Below are positions 26,801 through 34,700 of a stretch of 64,000 nucleotides of DNA, in pieces (within the stretch, counting starts at the first letter, position 1; each line of letters starts with the position of its first letter). Origin of the DNA: Diphasiastrum complanatum (Eukaryota > Streptophyta > Lycopodiopsida > Lycopodiales > Lycopodiaceae); assembly GCA_029204225.1 (NCBI GenBank), contig CM055092.1:72300308-72364307 (forward strand), written 5' to 3'. A program made the translations under genes and the position numbers. A model generated the notes under the pieces. The model did no database searches and was not told the origin of the DNA. It saw only the letters and a list, made by a program, of their open reading frames with translations.

Positions 26801-29800
26801 TTAGTATTTGATTTAGGCTACAAGTCCTGAATTGGTCAATGATTTTTCTGAACTTCATGATACAGCTCAGTTAGGCTTATGTAATAATGTCAGGATGTCT
26901 AGGTTGTAAAGTTTACATGCATGGAATCTTGTAAACTCTATGAATATCTAGAGGGAGATCTAGCACAATGTTTCAGTTGAATGAGTTTCATTCATTGAAA
27001 CTCCATTTTGAGAAGTCTGTTTCAAACGGACCGTTCGAAATGGATTTTATGAATTTAGAAGAAAAAAACCCACCTATCGTGTGTGTCAATTGTGTGTAAA
27101 AGTTTGGCATATAGAATTTAGTTAGAACTTAGTAGAGAATAGTAGAATCATGAATACGTTGTGCATGTGCATTGTGTGATGTATCTCAATGTCTCATCTA
27201 AGTGTGTCAAGTATCAATTATTTATATTGTCAATGTCTAGACACTCATACAACACTTTATGCACACTTGTTGACTTCTAGAATGCAAAATGAAATTATTA
27301 GACTTCTTGTATTGAGAGAACGTACTTTTGAAAGGTTCATTTCAATTGAGTACCAAGTCTATTGATTCTATTCTGCTTAGAACAAAGTTCTTGAAGGCAT
27401 CTGGCAATATATTGTACTGTATTGTAGTACGATTTCAATTATCCACGCTTCTCTCTATTTTCCATTTGATGCTGAAGGGTGGCCCATGTTTTGTATCTAT
27501 GAGGGGGTGCTCGAAAAATTGCTAGATCCAATAAGGCGCATCTCGTCCCGTACAAGTAGAACATGCGCGTATCAGAAGGTGTTTGCGTTTAAGATAATGT
27601 CTAGGCATTAGTAAGTAGAATAGTCCATACAAGTTGAGTATGTATAACATGCATCAGAACCTTACAAGTAGGACATGTACAATGTGGACTGTGTATTTTG
27701 AACTAAGGAGACAAAAAGCTGTAAAACAACAGTATTGTAGAAAAGAATCCATGGAAAGAAATTTCAGAAAAGATTTTAAAGCTGTGAAAAAGATAAGTAA
27801 CAGACACTGATCTCTTTAATCTCTGGGCCAGTGGTAAAGTGCAATGGAAGTGTGCTTCATAGAAAATGTGACATAGACAAGAAAACAAAGTAGTACGTAA
27901 AAGGTGAAGTTTTGAAAACTATTGAAAATTGGAAAATCAGAACGATGCTAGATTAAGGGGTAATGAAGTGCACTAGAAGCCTTGTATTGTAGAAATGAAG
28001 GTGGTTTCAAAAGAGGACACTATAAAGTATGCAAAGGATGAAGTGCCGAAAATGGGAAGAAACAGGCAAATCATTGAGTCGACTTGTAGATATCAAAATT
28101 ATTTGTAAAGTGGAATATTGGTGCCCTACTAAAGAAAGGACAACAATCCAAAGAGATCTTGAAAAATATAAGAAAAACAAATGGAAAGGATGTAGTACCA
28201 AAAATTCACATTTTGGAATGTACCTAAAGAATGAAAGTATGTGACCTGTATCTTCAGCTCCCTATTGGACGAAGATCAGTGATGTATTTATCACCCAGAA
28301 AGGAGACAGAAGTAAGAAAGTCACCCAGTTTTTAGAAAGCAGCAAAACGGGCCCAAGGTTTGTCAAGGCTTTATTGGAAATCTCTGATGTATGGCCTTTA
28401 ACTTCTACAAAGTTCTTGGCCTAACACTGACGAAATGGACTGCTAGTCCTTGCATTGGGGATTTGATGGCTTATCAATTCCTATAGCATCTTATCCTAAG
28501 CTCTCAACGCTGATTCAAGGCGCTGTGAAGTTGTTATTTCTTTTGTGACATGTTGAGCATCCTTAAGTAAAGGTTTTACTACTGGTTCAGCGATTAGTGA
28601 AAATGTGATTTTCTTTCCCAAAGCCCAACCTGCCTTGTCAGATATGATTAAAAGGCAAAACTTGTCCAGAAATGTGTAACAATCAAACAAAATAATCAGC
28701 TAATAACTAATTTACAAAGTATGTCATGTGAAACTGATACCCTGGGAATATATGTTGTTTACTCCTATGACATGGTTCCACCTTGATTGCGTGCTTCCAA
28801 CTTTGTATATCCTCATTTGAGTGGTTGCATTCATTGTAAAATCTTATCGATCGGAGTATTTGTAATTAGAGCTCAAACAAGCCACCATGTTGCTGGTTCT
28901 AGCAGTTTTCATAGAGATGAACCAGATCAAAGTCATACTAGACACAGACTCAGTGCATCCTATAACTTCTTCAGACCATGTATTCAGAGATTCAGGGTAC
29001 ACTTCACGTGGTTTTACAGGACCTTAGTAAAAGTTAAGTTTATTGTTTGAAACAGAGCACGTTCGCTTCTTAGACAGTGTGTTTTATAGCTCCAACATTT
29101 CTCCCCTTGTTGACTCGCATACCATAGTGAAAAAATGTCTTGCTTAGTGTTTGGTATTGTGAAGCTCTTCTTTTCTTTATCCGCGTGGTTTCTAATAGTG
29201 TGACTGAACTTCATGTTGATTATCTTTCTACATGTATGCAGCTCTTCACAGATGCTGGTCAGTATGTTGTACGGTTTGGAGAGCTAGCTGCTGTATATCA
29301 GTCCATCGAAAAAGTTTCTGAAAACAAGTATCAATTTCCTTCTTGGCAAGATCAGACCTCAGTGCCACAGGTTTGAATTAACTTGTGCAGATTTGTAAAA
29401 TCAAATTCCCATTAAAACATGAGTCTTCTTTCATTTAGCATCAGTCTGAAGTTAAAAAAACGTCTTGCATCAGGCCTGTGTGTGACAATCCTGTTAGTGA
29501 AAGATCTTTCGTATCTTATTTGTGGATACTTTTTTTGAACTAACGTTTTATAACTTATGGCTGAAAGGTGGATTCTTTACCTGTCTCACGCCCATTAACT
29601 CTGATGGAAAGAGCTATTGTGTTAGCTCTTGCAGTGTCCCTTGACAACGACTATTTCTCCAGACATGTCATGGGGTAAGTTTGCTTGAGCTTAATGTGAA
29701 ATGATACCTTTTTGTTAAGTTTTTCAATCTTGTATGCCCATGTGCAGCTGAGTGGAATTGAACTCCAGGCCTCAAGGAGAGGAAAGGAGCTGTTGCCAGC

Positions 29801-30032
29801 AAGCCATTTGTTGTTCATGATCTAGGAAATTCTTTGATGCTTCTCTTTTAGCTACTTCTTTGGCAAGTTCATGAAAATGAAATGCTCATTTAAGGCAAAA
29901 TGGCGAAGTGTTTGTGTTCTGTGGCTCTGAGTTGCTAACCAAGTTCAGAGGTGGGTCTATTGTTCTTATAGATTATTTCTTTGATCTTACAGGTGGGGCA
30001 TTCCATTTCCCATGGTGGGAGAACCTCAATGA
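1566..30032 (+). CDS. Phospholipid scramblase family gene, C-terminal exons (5' partial)
   Basis: Six exons (1566-1622, 5337-5398, 24522-24642, 29242-29370, 29568-29674, 29993-30032) join without a frame break into about 170 residues ending at a TGA (30030-30032). Every junction has GT/AG borders and compatible phases: 0, 2, 0, 0, 2. The product carries the plant scramblase/AIM25-type signatures in order: RRPAW...[84 protein letters not shown] and a final WGIPF. I recognise these from the Arabidopsis At2g04940-type protein, which is thought to be organellar. The N-terminal half is missing, presumably upstream. Introns of 3.7, 19.1 and 4.6 kb are filled with transposons; the last two are short. 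Candidate AATAAA signals lie near 30545. There are no stops or frameshifts, so the gene is probably functional. Confidence 0.88.
1623..2645. other. Intron sequence, no gene seen
   Basis: Start of the 3.7-kb intron. It holds AT-rich sequence, a short CT run near 2410-2425 and no recognisable coding remnant. Confidence 0.5.
2646..3545. repeat. Inverted/direct repeat cluster of retroelement LTR-leader pieces
   Basis: Three diverged copies of one segment are present. Copy 1 (about 2650-2900) is in + orientation and includes ATATCAGAGCCC, a tRNA-iMet primer-binding-site-like motif. Copies 2 (about 2955-3055) and 3 (about 3310-3540) are its reverse complement. Shared blocks are the GAAGCAAATCTTG, CTTCATGTTTG and GCCCATGCTCATGCA stretches and their complements. 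This fits rearranged LTR-leader junctions of one old copia-type family; no coding part remains. Confidence 0.5.
3915..4356 (+). pseudogene. Ty1/copia gag fragment
   Basis: About 147 residues closely match the middle of the gag protein of the copia element at 42-48 kb (compare 43935-44375): the [43 protein letters not shown] and [15 protein letters not shown] blocks followed by a lysine-rich tail. It starts abruptly at the equivalent of codon ~100 and stops before the CCHC zinc knuckle. No LTR, primer site or pol flanks it, so it is an isolated fragment in the scramblase intron. Confidence 0.85.
4549..5205. mobile_element. hAT-type MITE with 8-bp TSD
   Basis: A 657-bp non-coding element with ends CTTAGAAGCCCG... 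and ...GGGCAACTAAG (imperfect terminal inverted repeats) is bounded by a perfect 8-bp direct repeat, GTATGTAT, at 4541-4548 and 5206-5213. Both subterminal regions carry GTTCCGTTCC/GGAACG palindromic motifs. An 8-bp duplication plus short inverted ends is the hAT signature. It lies 131 bp upstream of the exon at 5337, inside the intron. Confidence 0.78.
5337..5398 (+). CDS. Scramblase exon ([16 protein letters not shown])
   Basis: A 62-nt exon from the CTTCCTTAG acceptor to the GGGTAATG donor. It encodes [20 protein letters not shown] plus two bases of a Gly codon, which is completed by the T that begins the exon at 24522. The [14 protein letters not shown] motif is diagnostic of plant scramblase-family proteins. 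Confidence 0.88.
5661..6001 (+). repeat. Tandem duplication, period about 197 bp
   Basis: Unit 1 (5661-5857) and a partial unit 2 (5858-6001) share long blocks, for example the GGAGACTTATCTCAA, AACAAAATAGATTATAAT and CTATGCTTCAACTTACATCC stretches, with scattered differences. The ORF that crosses this stretch resembles no known protein. Confidence 0.8.
6211..6288 (+). pseudogene. Ty1/copia RNase H relic
   Basis: Twenty-six codons read [20 protein letters not shown], the conserved STE-A-EY-A...KEA-WL motif of copia RNase H. The rest of RNase H is gone; an LTR starts four bases later. Confidence 0.6.
6293..6736 (+). mobile_element. Ty1/copia LTR with primer-binding site
   Basis: Starts TGTTAGAATATG, ends ...TTTCCTTCA and is followed immediately by TGGTATCAGAGCC (6737-6749), the classic plant copia primer-binding site complementary to initiator tRNA-Met. 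A long leader and a gag start follow, so this acts as a 5' LTR. No matching 3' LTR of this family was found. Confidence 0.75.
6597..8779 (+). repeat. 1.09-kb tandem duplication of copia LTR end, leader and gag start
   Basis: Unit 1 is 6597-7688 and unit 2 is 7689-8779. Each starts CTATTTGTGCATGCAAGC and ends at GAAGATAGGTTG, so the first gag start (7638-7688) runs straight back into the LTR. The units are nearly identical; one clear difference is the loss in unit 2 of a short stretch around 7975 (present near 6877-6890). The duplication carries a second PBS at about 7830. Confidence 0.88.
6765..7310 (+). repeat. Degenerate leader minisatellite, period about 75-85 bp
   Basis: The leader is built from about six or seven degenerate units of the form AGGAGGGCGCCCATCTACAT ... 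TTTGGTGTCTAAA ... GACACATTTTTTGGCTGAAA ... TTCAGATTTG. The same array is repeated in the second tandem unit (about 7860-8400). It is not evidently coding. Confidence 0.6.
8729..9042 (+). pseudogene. Ty1/copia gag N-terminus, truncated
   Basis: Starts at an ATG ([17 protein letters not shown]) and continues [20 protein letters not shown], the usual L-G-NY--W---M---L--K-LW pattern at the start of copia gag, then ..[14 protein letters not shown]. It is cut after about 104 codons by the insertion of a gypsy LTR at 9043. Confidence 0.75.
9043..9425 (+). mobile_element. Ty3/gypsy LTR with leader
   Basis: Starts TGTTACGAGACCGTAAC and ends TTCCTAACA, followed by CTAGTATCAGAGC, a variant primer-binding site. 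Its start closely resembles that of the chromovirus LTR at 13815 (TGTTACGAGCACGTAACC), so they are related families. It interrupts copia gag. The interior has many CATGCA-type words. Confidence 0.68.
9356..9363 (+). promoter_or_regulatory. Probable LTR TATA box
   Basis: TATAAAAG about 60 bp before the LTR end at 9425, in the usual place for a gypsy LTR core promoter. Confidence 0.45.
9426..9971 (+). mobile_element. Gypsy leader remnant, no coding
   Basis: The untranslated leader after the gypsy LTR, rich in AGCGC...TTTCAGC words. It breaks off and joins the 3' end of a copia pol near 9972. The gypsy gag and pol are missing. Confidence 0.45.
9972..10133 (+). pseudogene. Ty1/copia RNase H C-terminal end
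   Basis: The last 53 residues are [26 protein letters not shown]...FRELLGVI, the typical carboxyl end of copia RNase H (…ADIFTK.L…F..L…LG(V/M)…). They are followed by a GGGGGAA polypurine tract and an LTR beginning inside the final codons. Confidence 0.85.
10129..10559 (+). mobile_element. Ty1/copia 3' LTR
   Basis: A 431-bp LTR, TGTTAGGAATTAATG...AAATTCTAACA, right after the polypurine tract GGGGGAA. It differs from the LTR at 6293, so these pieces come from different copia families. Confidence 0.75.
10564..12038 (+). pseudogene. Chromovirus pol 3' part: integrase and chromodomain
   Basis: 5'-truncated Ty3/gypsy pol. In order: the HHCC zinc finger ([15 protein letters not shown] ... [16 protein letters not shown]), the integrase core with DD35E residues ([35 protein letters not shown]), the GPY/F-like [10 protein letters not shown] segment, the [18 protein letters not shown] block, and a C-terminal chromodomain ([28 protein letters not shown]). 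A frameshift near 11010-11030 separates zinc finger from core, and an in-frame TAA at 11544-11546 follows the core. The upstream protease, RT and RNase H are missing: it begins right after the copia LTR. Confidence 0.9.
12067..12572 (+). mobile_element. Chromovirus 3' LTR
   Basis: Starts TGTCATGCCCATGACT after AAGGGGGGAAGAA, a polypurine tract 28 bp past the pol stop, and ends near ...GACTTTACA. A TATAAGTA stands at 12337. There is no second copy in the window, so the 5' half of this element is gone. The exact right end is uncertain by a few bases. Confidence 0.65.
12337..12344 (+). promoter_or_regulatory. Probable LTR TATA box
   Basis: TATAAGTA in the second half of the LTR, placed as expected for U3/R promoter elements. 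Confidence 0.35.
12573..13814. repeat. Two diverged copies of an unidentified repeat
   Basis: Copy A runs about 12600-13480. Copy B starts near 13640 and resumes at 23161-23760 after the chromovirus insertion. Shared landmarks are TTGATGATACATGAGA (12747 and 13740), an ATGTGTCTATGCTCC/ATGTTTTCTATGCTCC block (13204 and 23585) and CAAAGACAATAAAG/CAAGGACAATAGAG (13278 and 23659). Stretches look protein-like in places, but no family was recognised and stops are frequent. Confidence 0.45.
13294..13377. repeat. (CT)n microsatellite
   Basis: About 42 CT units followed by a (GCAC)n/(CA)n stretch to about 13410. ORFs crossing it are low-complexity artefacts. Confidence 0.97.
13815..14178 (+). mobile_element. 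Chromovirus 5' LTR
   Basis: 364 bp, TGTTACGAGCACGTAACC...CTCTAACA, followed by TGGTATCAGAGCC-like primer-binding site at 14180. Compared with the 3' LTR it has an extra copy of a CAGCGACCCTGT unit near 13980 and 76 additional bases at its start. Confidence 0.75.
14179..14875 (+). mobile_element. Chromovirus leader
   Basis: Untranslated leader from the primer-binding site to gag. It contains several imperfect copies of a GCCAGCGCTG(T/A)AG word and no supported ORF. Confidence 0.55.
14876..15472 (+). pseudogene. Chromovirus gag, C-terminally truncated
   Basis: 198 codons from ATG. An acidic N-terminal coiled segment with two similar heptad-rich halves is followed by the gag capsid pattern [21 protein letters not shown]..., ..[23 protein letters not shown] and ..[17 protein letters not shown] (compare the usual W...L..F...F.P). 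It stops before the CCHC knuckle. About 60 bp of unrelated sequence separates it from RT, so the end of gag and the whole protease have been deleted. Confidence 0.8.
15533..16702 (+). pseudogene. Chromovirus reverse transcriptase and first half of RNase H
   Basis: RT blocks in order: [82 protein letters not shown], the catalytic [11 protein letters not shown] (F-x-DD box), [16 protein letters not shown] and [16 protein letters not shown]. RNase H starts near 16514 ([14 protein letters not shown]). Two in-frame TAG codons (16433-16435 and 16506-16508) stand where Gln is expected, so both look like CAG/CAA to TAG changes. The frame is cut at GANFEVLT, where the hAT element has inserted. Confidence 0.92.
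17610..20148 (-). pseudogene. hAT transposase, five exons, hATC domain missing
   Basis: Likely exons: 20148-19899 (BED zinc finger: [23 protein letters not shown] with C-x2-C...H-x3-H, from an ATG); 19720-19246 ([20 protein letters not shown], the hAT 'FHVARSP' region); 18891-18696 ([25 protein letters not shown]659); about 18432-18118 ([40 protein letters not shown]); 17908-17610 (low-complexity Glu/Ser/Asp tail ending in an Arg cluster). Splice borders are GT/AG except at the start of the fourth exon, which is uncertain. The order is right for a DUF659-type hAT transposase, but the hATC region that should lie between the last two exons is absent. An internal deletion is the simplest explanation. 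Frames are otherwise open. Confidence 0.85.
20183..20247. repeat. (CT)n microsatellite inside the hAT element
   Basis: About 32 CT units between the BED exon and the right end of the hAT transposon. Confidence 0.95.
20551..20833. repeat. (AC)n and (TC)n microsatellite cluster
   Basis: (AC)n at 20551-20590, shorter AC-rich runs to 20750, (TC)n at 20761-20784, then (AC)n to 20833. All lie in the hAT 5' region upstream of its transposase. Overlapping His/Thr or Val/Cys ORFs are artefacts. Confidence 0.95.
21077..21333 (+). pseudogene. Chromovirus RNase H C-terminal part (after the hAT insertion)
   Basis: Continues the split RNase [47 protein letters not shown], the standard gypsy RNase H end (…RW…L…F…I.Y..G..N..ADALSR). 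A TAG at 21334-21336 again replaces a sense codon. Linker sequence (acidic, [11 protein letters not shown]) leads to the integrase. Confidence 0.9.
21486..22876 (+). pseudogene. Chromovirus integrase and chromodomain
   Basis: Zinc finger ([30 protein letters not shown]); the second Cys pair is damaged by a small deletion with frameshift at 21733-21740, where CDQCQVNKA in the sister element reads only CK/NKA. The core has [21 protein letters not shown] and [13 protein letters not shown] (D, D, E). A frameshift near 22135-22150 precedes the SKHSATGYS-like block. A TGA at 22391-22393 interrupts the linker. The end carries [22 protein letters not shown] and a chromodomain ([28 protein letters not shown]). 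Confidence 0.9.
22880..23160 (+). mobile_element. Chromovirus 3' LTR, 5'-truncated
   Basis: 281 bp matching the 5' LTR from its 77th base onward, starting directly after TTCTTAAGGGG. The missing first 76 bp (the TGTTACGAGCACG end) would include the integrase attachment end. It ends CTCTAACA. Confidence 0.8.
23161..24521. other. Intron sequence: repeat remainder, then no gene
   Basis: 23161-23760 is the second half of the repeat interrupted by the chromovirus. 23761-24521 is ordinary intron sequence ending at the TTATTTTGCAG acceptor. Confidence 0.5.
24522..24642 (+). CDS. Scramblase exon ([11 protein letters not shown]...RNWRGFGYE)
   Basis: A 121-nt exon between TTTTGCAG and GTATGC. Its first T completes the Gly codon begun at 5397-5398. 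It encodes [36 protein letters not shown] and GYE, the core of the scramblase fold in plant members. It ends in phase 0. Confidence 0.93.
24643..29241. other. 4.6-kb intron with palindromic repeat fragments
   Basis: No coding remnant is seen. GTTCCGTTCCGGAACG-type palindromic words cluster at about 24818-24885, 25655-25812 and 25935-26015. They resemble the subterminal motifs of the MITE at 4549 and suggest older related hAT-derived insertions. A TTCAAACGGACCGTTCGAAA palindrome lies at about 27021. Confidence 0.5.
24818..26015. repeat. Scattered hAT/MITE-like subterminal palindromes
   Basis: Three clusters carry CATTCCGGAATG, GTTCCGTTCCGGAACGGG and CGTTCCAGAACG words. The middle one (about 25636-25815) begins TTAGAAACC and ends GGGTAACTA, close to the MITE ends at 4549-5205, but no target duplication was found. 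Confidence 0.4.
29242..29370 (+). CDS. Scramblase exon ([12 protein letters not shown])
   Basis: A 129-nt exon, phase 0 at both ends, between ATGTATGCAG and GTTTGA. It begins [20 protein letters not shown]. The rest is a variable linker, as in the family. Confidence 0.92.
29568..29674 (+). CDS. Scramblase exon (LDNDYFSRH)
   Basis: A 107-nt exon from GCTGAAAG to GGTAAGT, coding [20 protein letters not shown] then DYFSRHVMG. It ends in phase 2. Confidence 0.9.
29731..29800 (-). repeat. Possible SINE fragment (tRNA B-box-like)
   Basis: On the minus strand it reads ..CCTTGAGGCCTGGAGTTCAATTCCACTCAGCTGCACATGGGC in overlapping pieces; GGAGTTCAATTCC resembles a pol III B box. A similar segment is at 30612-30665. 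It lies in the short intron 29675-29992. No A box or tail was assigned. Confidence 0.3.
29993..30032 (+). CDS. Scramblase last exon with stop
   Basis: After the ATCTTACAG acceptor, the first G completes the Gly codon, followed by [12 protein letters not shown] and TGA at 30030-30032. The family normally ends just after a WGIPF-type motif, so this is the natural C-terminus. Confidence 0.88.
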
Positions 30033-33000
30033 TATGACTGTATAGACAGAACAAAGGCATGACATAATTATGGACGAACATACGTGAGTTTTGAATATTT
30101 GGCAGCATCCATTTGATATTCGTCGGTGAATTTGAGCATTAACCTGTCAGGATATCAGTTGGAAGTTCTTAGGCTAGGAAAACTGAGGTTGGAGGAAATA
30201 TCTGTTTGTACAGTTGTCAATGTTCACCTTGAAAGTGGGTTCACCAATAATATAATCTTGATAAAAGTGTTCCCAGGAAATTAGAATTAGAAATACCATT
30301 TGTTTTGATGGCGACAGCACAGAAAGTGATTACTAGTTCTCCATTGGCCAACTGCATGTTTATACTCTGCTCTGCATCTGGTGAATGGATGCAGCTCTGC
30401 CCCAAAGAGCTGTCGAGATACAAAACCTAAGGGAGCAAAGTGCTCTCGACTAGCGCAACTTCCAACTATACATGGCCTACGAATCTTTTACTTTTTCCTT
30501 CTCTGTGTGAGCCTAGTACTTGGGTCATTGAAATTACGGAAGTAAAATAAAATCGAATAAAAAAACTTACATGTGAACCTCCAATATCAGATGACGGGTT
30601 CAATTTTTATCTTATATGTCCTTGTGCATGCACCTGAATGGAATCAAACTCCAGAGCTCAAGGTGCCGTCAACTGAGAGGTGACTCATTTCTGGACTCCA
30701 CTACAGGCTTTTACTGAGTTGGCATCTAACTTTGTTTCTTATATTGCAATTTGGATGGTTCTATGAACTTTCCTTTGTTGTTGTGTAGCTGTGTCGACAT
30801 GATCACGTACACTTTACTCATATTGGGCTCTATCCTTGTCATCTTCCTTTTCCTTCAAAATGGATTGTGTTCAAGCTCTTATTTAAACTTGCTCCTACAT
30901 AATTATATCAAAGTTTTGTTGTATGGGAGTGCATCTCTAATCTTTCAAGCTATGTATGTTCAATTTTTTCTGAGACTTTATTTAATTGTAATTTGTAATT
31001 TGTAATTTGTATTTGAATATAGATGCACACATCTATGTACACATATGACACAGTATATCCAGACTTTAATTGAATACATTGTTGATAACATCTAACTATA
31101 TATATAAAGTGGTACACACACACACACATGCACGCCTTAACGAGACATTTACATGAGTCAAGGTTCAGTCTTATATCATTATTATTCATAGTGTTCCTAG
31201 TAAGGCCAAAGTGACATTTTAAATGAACTCCATGCAATTGGTGGAAACAGACCATTGAATATTACCATTGAATTAGACATTCATATTATTGTCCTACCAT
31301 AGATACATGTTCCTGACATTTTTGGATTAAAGTTTCCTTCCTATTTGGAATCGGCCGAATCGGCCTATTCGACCTATTCGAATTGGTCCTAGGATTTTTG
31401 AATCAGCGAATCGGTTTTAGGGTTTCAAAACTCAAATTTTTAAAAAAGTCAAAAACATAGTTGCATAATGCATTGATCATAATACTCTATAGATATTATG
31501 ATGATTCATGAAATTTATAAGCATTAAAGATTCCAAATTCCATATTCAAACGATTAACCATCTTAATTTTAAACCTTACTCGATACGTGGGACGCTCGTG
31601 ACATATATTAAGTGTACTTTTAGGGTTTGAACTTTCAAATAGTAAACTTGAAATTGATGTCAAAATATAGATGAATCTCTCCCGGTTAACCCATTTCAAT
31701 GAGTAAGGCCTATCAATTGATAAATTGATGAGCTCAACATCACCAGTGTGATGATTGCCATGTTTTGATTCTACTTCTCTCTTAATTTTGAAATCAATCG
31801 AAGTGAGATTATATTTCATGGCTTCTCTCCATATATCTGAATTAGTGTTTGACATAGCTTTTGAAAATGTTTTAGGCTCTTCTATAGATATCTAGATGCT
31901 CATCCAAACCCTAATCCATTGCTGAATTGAATGGAAATTATTATTTTTACTTTTGAATGCTTTATGCAAAATCTTGCACTTCTAGTGTTGATAATCCTCA
32001 AAGCTTGGATTCCGGTTTGACTCCTTGGTAAATGTAGCCAATAGAATGTAATAACTTGTGTAGCACTCCAAAGAGGTAACTTGAGACTGAAGTTTCCACA
32101 ATGTTATCTTCTTTGGTTGGCCTTACATATTGGCCAAATTTGGCATTTTACAATACCAAGTGCACAAATTCCCATAATGTGAACAATACCACATTTGTCT
32201 AAGTTTAATATTGCAATGTTGGCCTAAGTTGCCATTTGCAAATCTTTGACAATATAACATTGGCCTAATTTGGCATTTGCATAATAAACCTCATGAAGTA
32301 TTGATGGGATTTTTTTGTTAGATCTGAAATATGGATGCCATATGTACACAAGAGACCAGAAGTCTGGGAGTACCATGTTAAATGATGGCCCTGGTGATAA
32401 AGCTACTAAGAAGAGAAAAGTTGTGTGGATAACATGAAATCGAAAAACTCAACACTCTCTGGATGTATGTAAGCAGCCTAAAATTAGCCTCAAAGTGAAG
32501 TGGTATGACAACAAACTCAGCAAGGATGAATGGTGAGCATATGTGCAAGCATATTGATATGTAGACAAGAAATACTAGTCCACTTCGACTCAGGAATCCT
32601 TGTGCACCAAGCCTCTTATGCATGCATAATTCTAGGTGAAATAATAGTGTCAAACAATTTACACTTATTCAAGACATTATGAATGTGTCATTAGTGGAAT
32701 GCTAAAACCCAAAAAGATTATGTAAGGAATGCCACATAGATTGACAAAGTTTGTTGATATAACTTACTAAAATAAGTCAATTTTTGTCCCAATGCTTTGC
32801 ACTAGCACCTTATGAGTGAGAGGGTATACTATCGGCACACCAAAGAGATATTGGGTTTTTTGAAAACTCTGATTGACTGTAGCTTTTGAATTGTTGCTCG
32901 GAATTGGGTCATGTAGGGGTTGTTAAAAAGCTTTCATCAAGCACTTTTTAATGATACCATTTTCCTCTAAATTGAAGCTGTATTCGAAAATTGTACTATT

Positions 33001-33285
33001 TTTTTTTTTGATAAATTGCATATTATCCTATAGACAACATGTCGTGCTTGTGGACTGTCCCCGACACCGAATTACAATTTTATCAAAAAAAAAATTCAAT
33101 TTTACTGAGTTTCGTTACATAGGTTTCAAATTTGAGTGTTTTGATTGGTACATGTGTAAGAAAAATTTCAAAAAATAATAATTATCTTTACAAACGGTCT
33201 ATAATAGATTTGGAACTCCTCTAATGTTCTTGAAGTATAACCGCTCAAGACTAACCAACAAAGAATGACCCTTTTGTAGTCTAGT
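30033..33285. other. 3' flank and spacer, no gene
   Basis: Probable 3' UTR, with AATAAA motifs near 30545-30556. A second SINE-like B-box segment is at 30612-30665 (minus strand). At 31340-31440 there is a block of CGAATCGGCCGAATCGG-type words resembling hAT subterminal repeats. No supported ORF. Confidence 0.5.
30612..30665 (-). repeat. Possible SINE fragment (tRNA B-box-like)
   Basis: Minus strand: CCTTGAGCTCTGGAGTTTG then ATTCCATTCAGGTGCATG, homologous to the fragment at 29731-29800. On + it is preceded by an A-rich stretch (30555), which would be a T-rich 3' tail on the minus strand. Confidence 0.33.
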
Positions 33286-33718
33286 TGTGGCAGCATGTCT
33301 CATACTAAAAGCAGGCCTGATAGAGGGTGACATTTAATCATGTGCTGTAATGTTGTCATGTGACCAATCAAAAGAGAGAGATGAATAGAATTGGTCCAAT
33401 CATATGTAGGAGGGGACAAGTCACTAGACCAATCAAATTTAGAGGTGCTATGTAAGAGATCGAATCATATTGCTTGATGACTACACCTCTTGGAGCTCAA
33501 GCCACTATGAGAGACTGAGAGAGTGTGATTCTACACGTAGTTTTTTGGAGAGATCTTGAGATTCTAAACGTAGAGTTTTTTTTTTTTTGCATATTCTCTC
33601 TCTACCCGAGCTACATCTTGTATACCCAAGAGCAAGCCACTTTTATACTTAGTTTTTTTCATCACAAGTTGACTCTCAATGTGTATGTTGAATGGTGAAT
33701 GATTCATGCATGTACACA
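33286..33718 (+). mobile_element. Ty1/copia LTR (start approximate)
   Basis: Ends ...GCATGTACACA and is followed by TGGTATCAGAGCC (33719-33731), the copia primer-binding site. The start near TTGTGGCAGCATG is inferred and uncertain. Confidence 0.6.
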
Positions 33719-34700
33719 TGGTATCAGAGCCTACCTAAGTTTTGAATGCATGCATCAAGTGTGATGTATTGTTTTGGCTTGAAATCTTGATTTTGAGAGT
33801 GTAGTTAAATTTCAATAGCTATCAAGGGAATTTTTGAATCAAGAGGGATCTAAATCACATTGATTAGATCCATGCTGGGTACTATACGGAATTCACTACT
33901 CACACACGTGTGAGATCAGTCAACTTTGACTTGTTGGTGTGTCTCCAAGGTTGATCCAAATTTGGTGCATGAAGCTTGTGTGAAAGCTAGTGGAGTCTTG
34001 TTTCTAGTGCAATTGATTTCATGTCAATTGGATGAAGTTATAGACTTTCAAAGTGAAGGGGGTAGGTCACCCAACTTGGTTGTTTGGACACATTAAGTTT
34101 GACCCATATCTAGTTTACTTCATGAAAAAAACTCAAGATAGTGCTTGCCAATTTTATCTAGGTATGATTTTGAAGCCATAGCCACATAGTTATCTGCAAA
34201 TCAAGTGTATTTGCGTCTTTTGTGGAGTCTTTGAGTGCTACACACGTGCTTGGAAGAAGTTGGATCAAAATTTTGTTGTGCTTCATCTTTGGATAAGAGC
34301 TTGATTAGATTGAGAAAGATTGACATAGCTATTGAGATTGAGTTCACATTTTGTTGCTAGATCTCAAGTTGGAGTTGGTTGGACACCATTATTGGATCCT
34401 TCTTTGAGAGAGAAGCAACACTTTTAGATCCATTACAAGGCAATCAAAATAAGATGGCTTCTAAGAGGGCCCTTTCTCTTGGAGCAAAGTGAGAGATTGA
34501 CCACCTCCAACTATTCTATTTGGAAGGTGAGGATGGAGTTGAATTTTGATCCTCCAAGATGTGATTGATATTGTCCTGGGACTTGAGGAGGAGTCTCAAT
34601 TGCTTCAAGAAGTCCAAAGGTACAAGAAAAGAGCAAGAATGGATCTCCACTATATCCCCAAAGGGTCGGATGCATTTTGAGTAAAGTGCCCAATTGCAAT
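33719..34700 (+). pseudogene. Ty1/copia leader and gag start relic
   Basis: Leader, then a decayed gag start at about 34453: ATGGCTTCTAAGAGGGCC, ..ACTATTCTATTTGGAAGG(T/G)TGAGGATGGAG (NY-IWKVRME) and ..CAAAGGTACAAGAAAAGAGCAAGAATGG (RYKKRARM), in several frames with stops. It parallels the gag start at 43637-43850 of the 42-kb copia. No pol follows. Confidence 0.65.
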
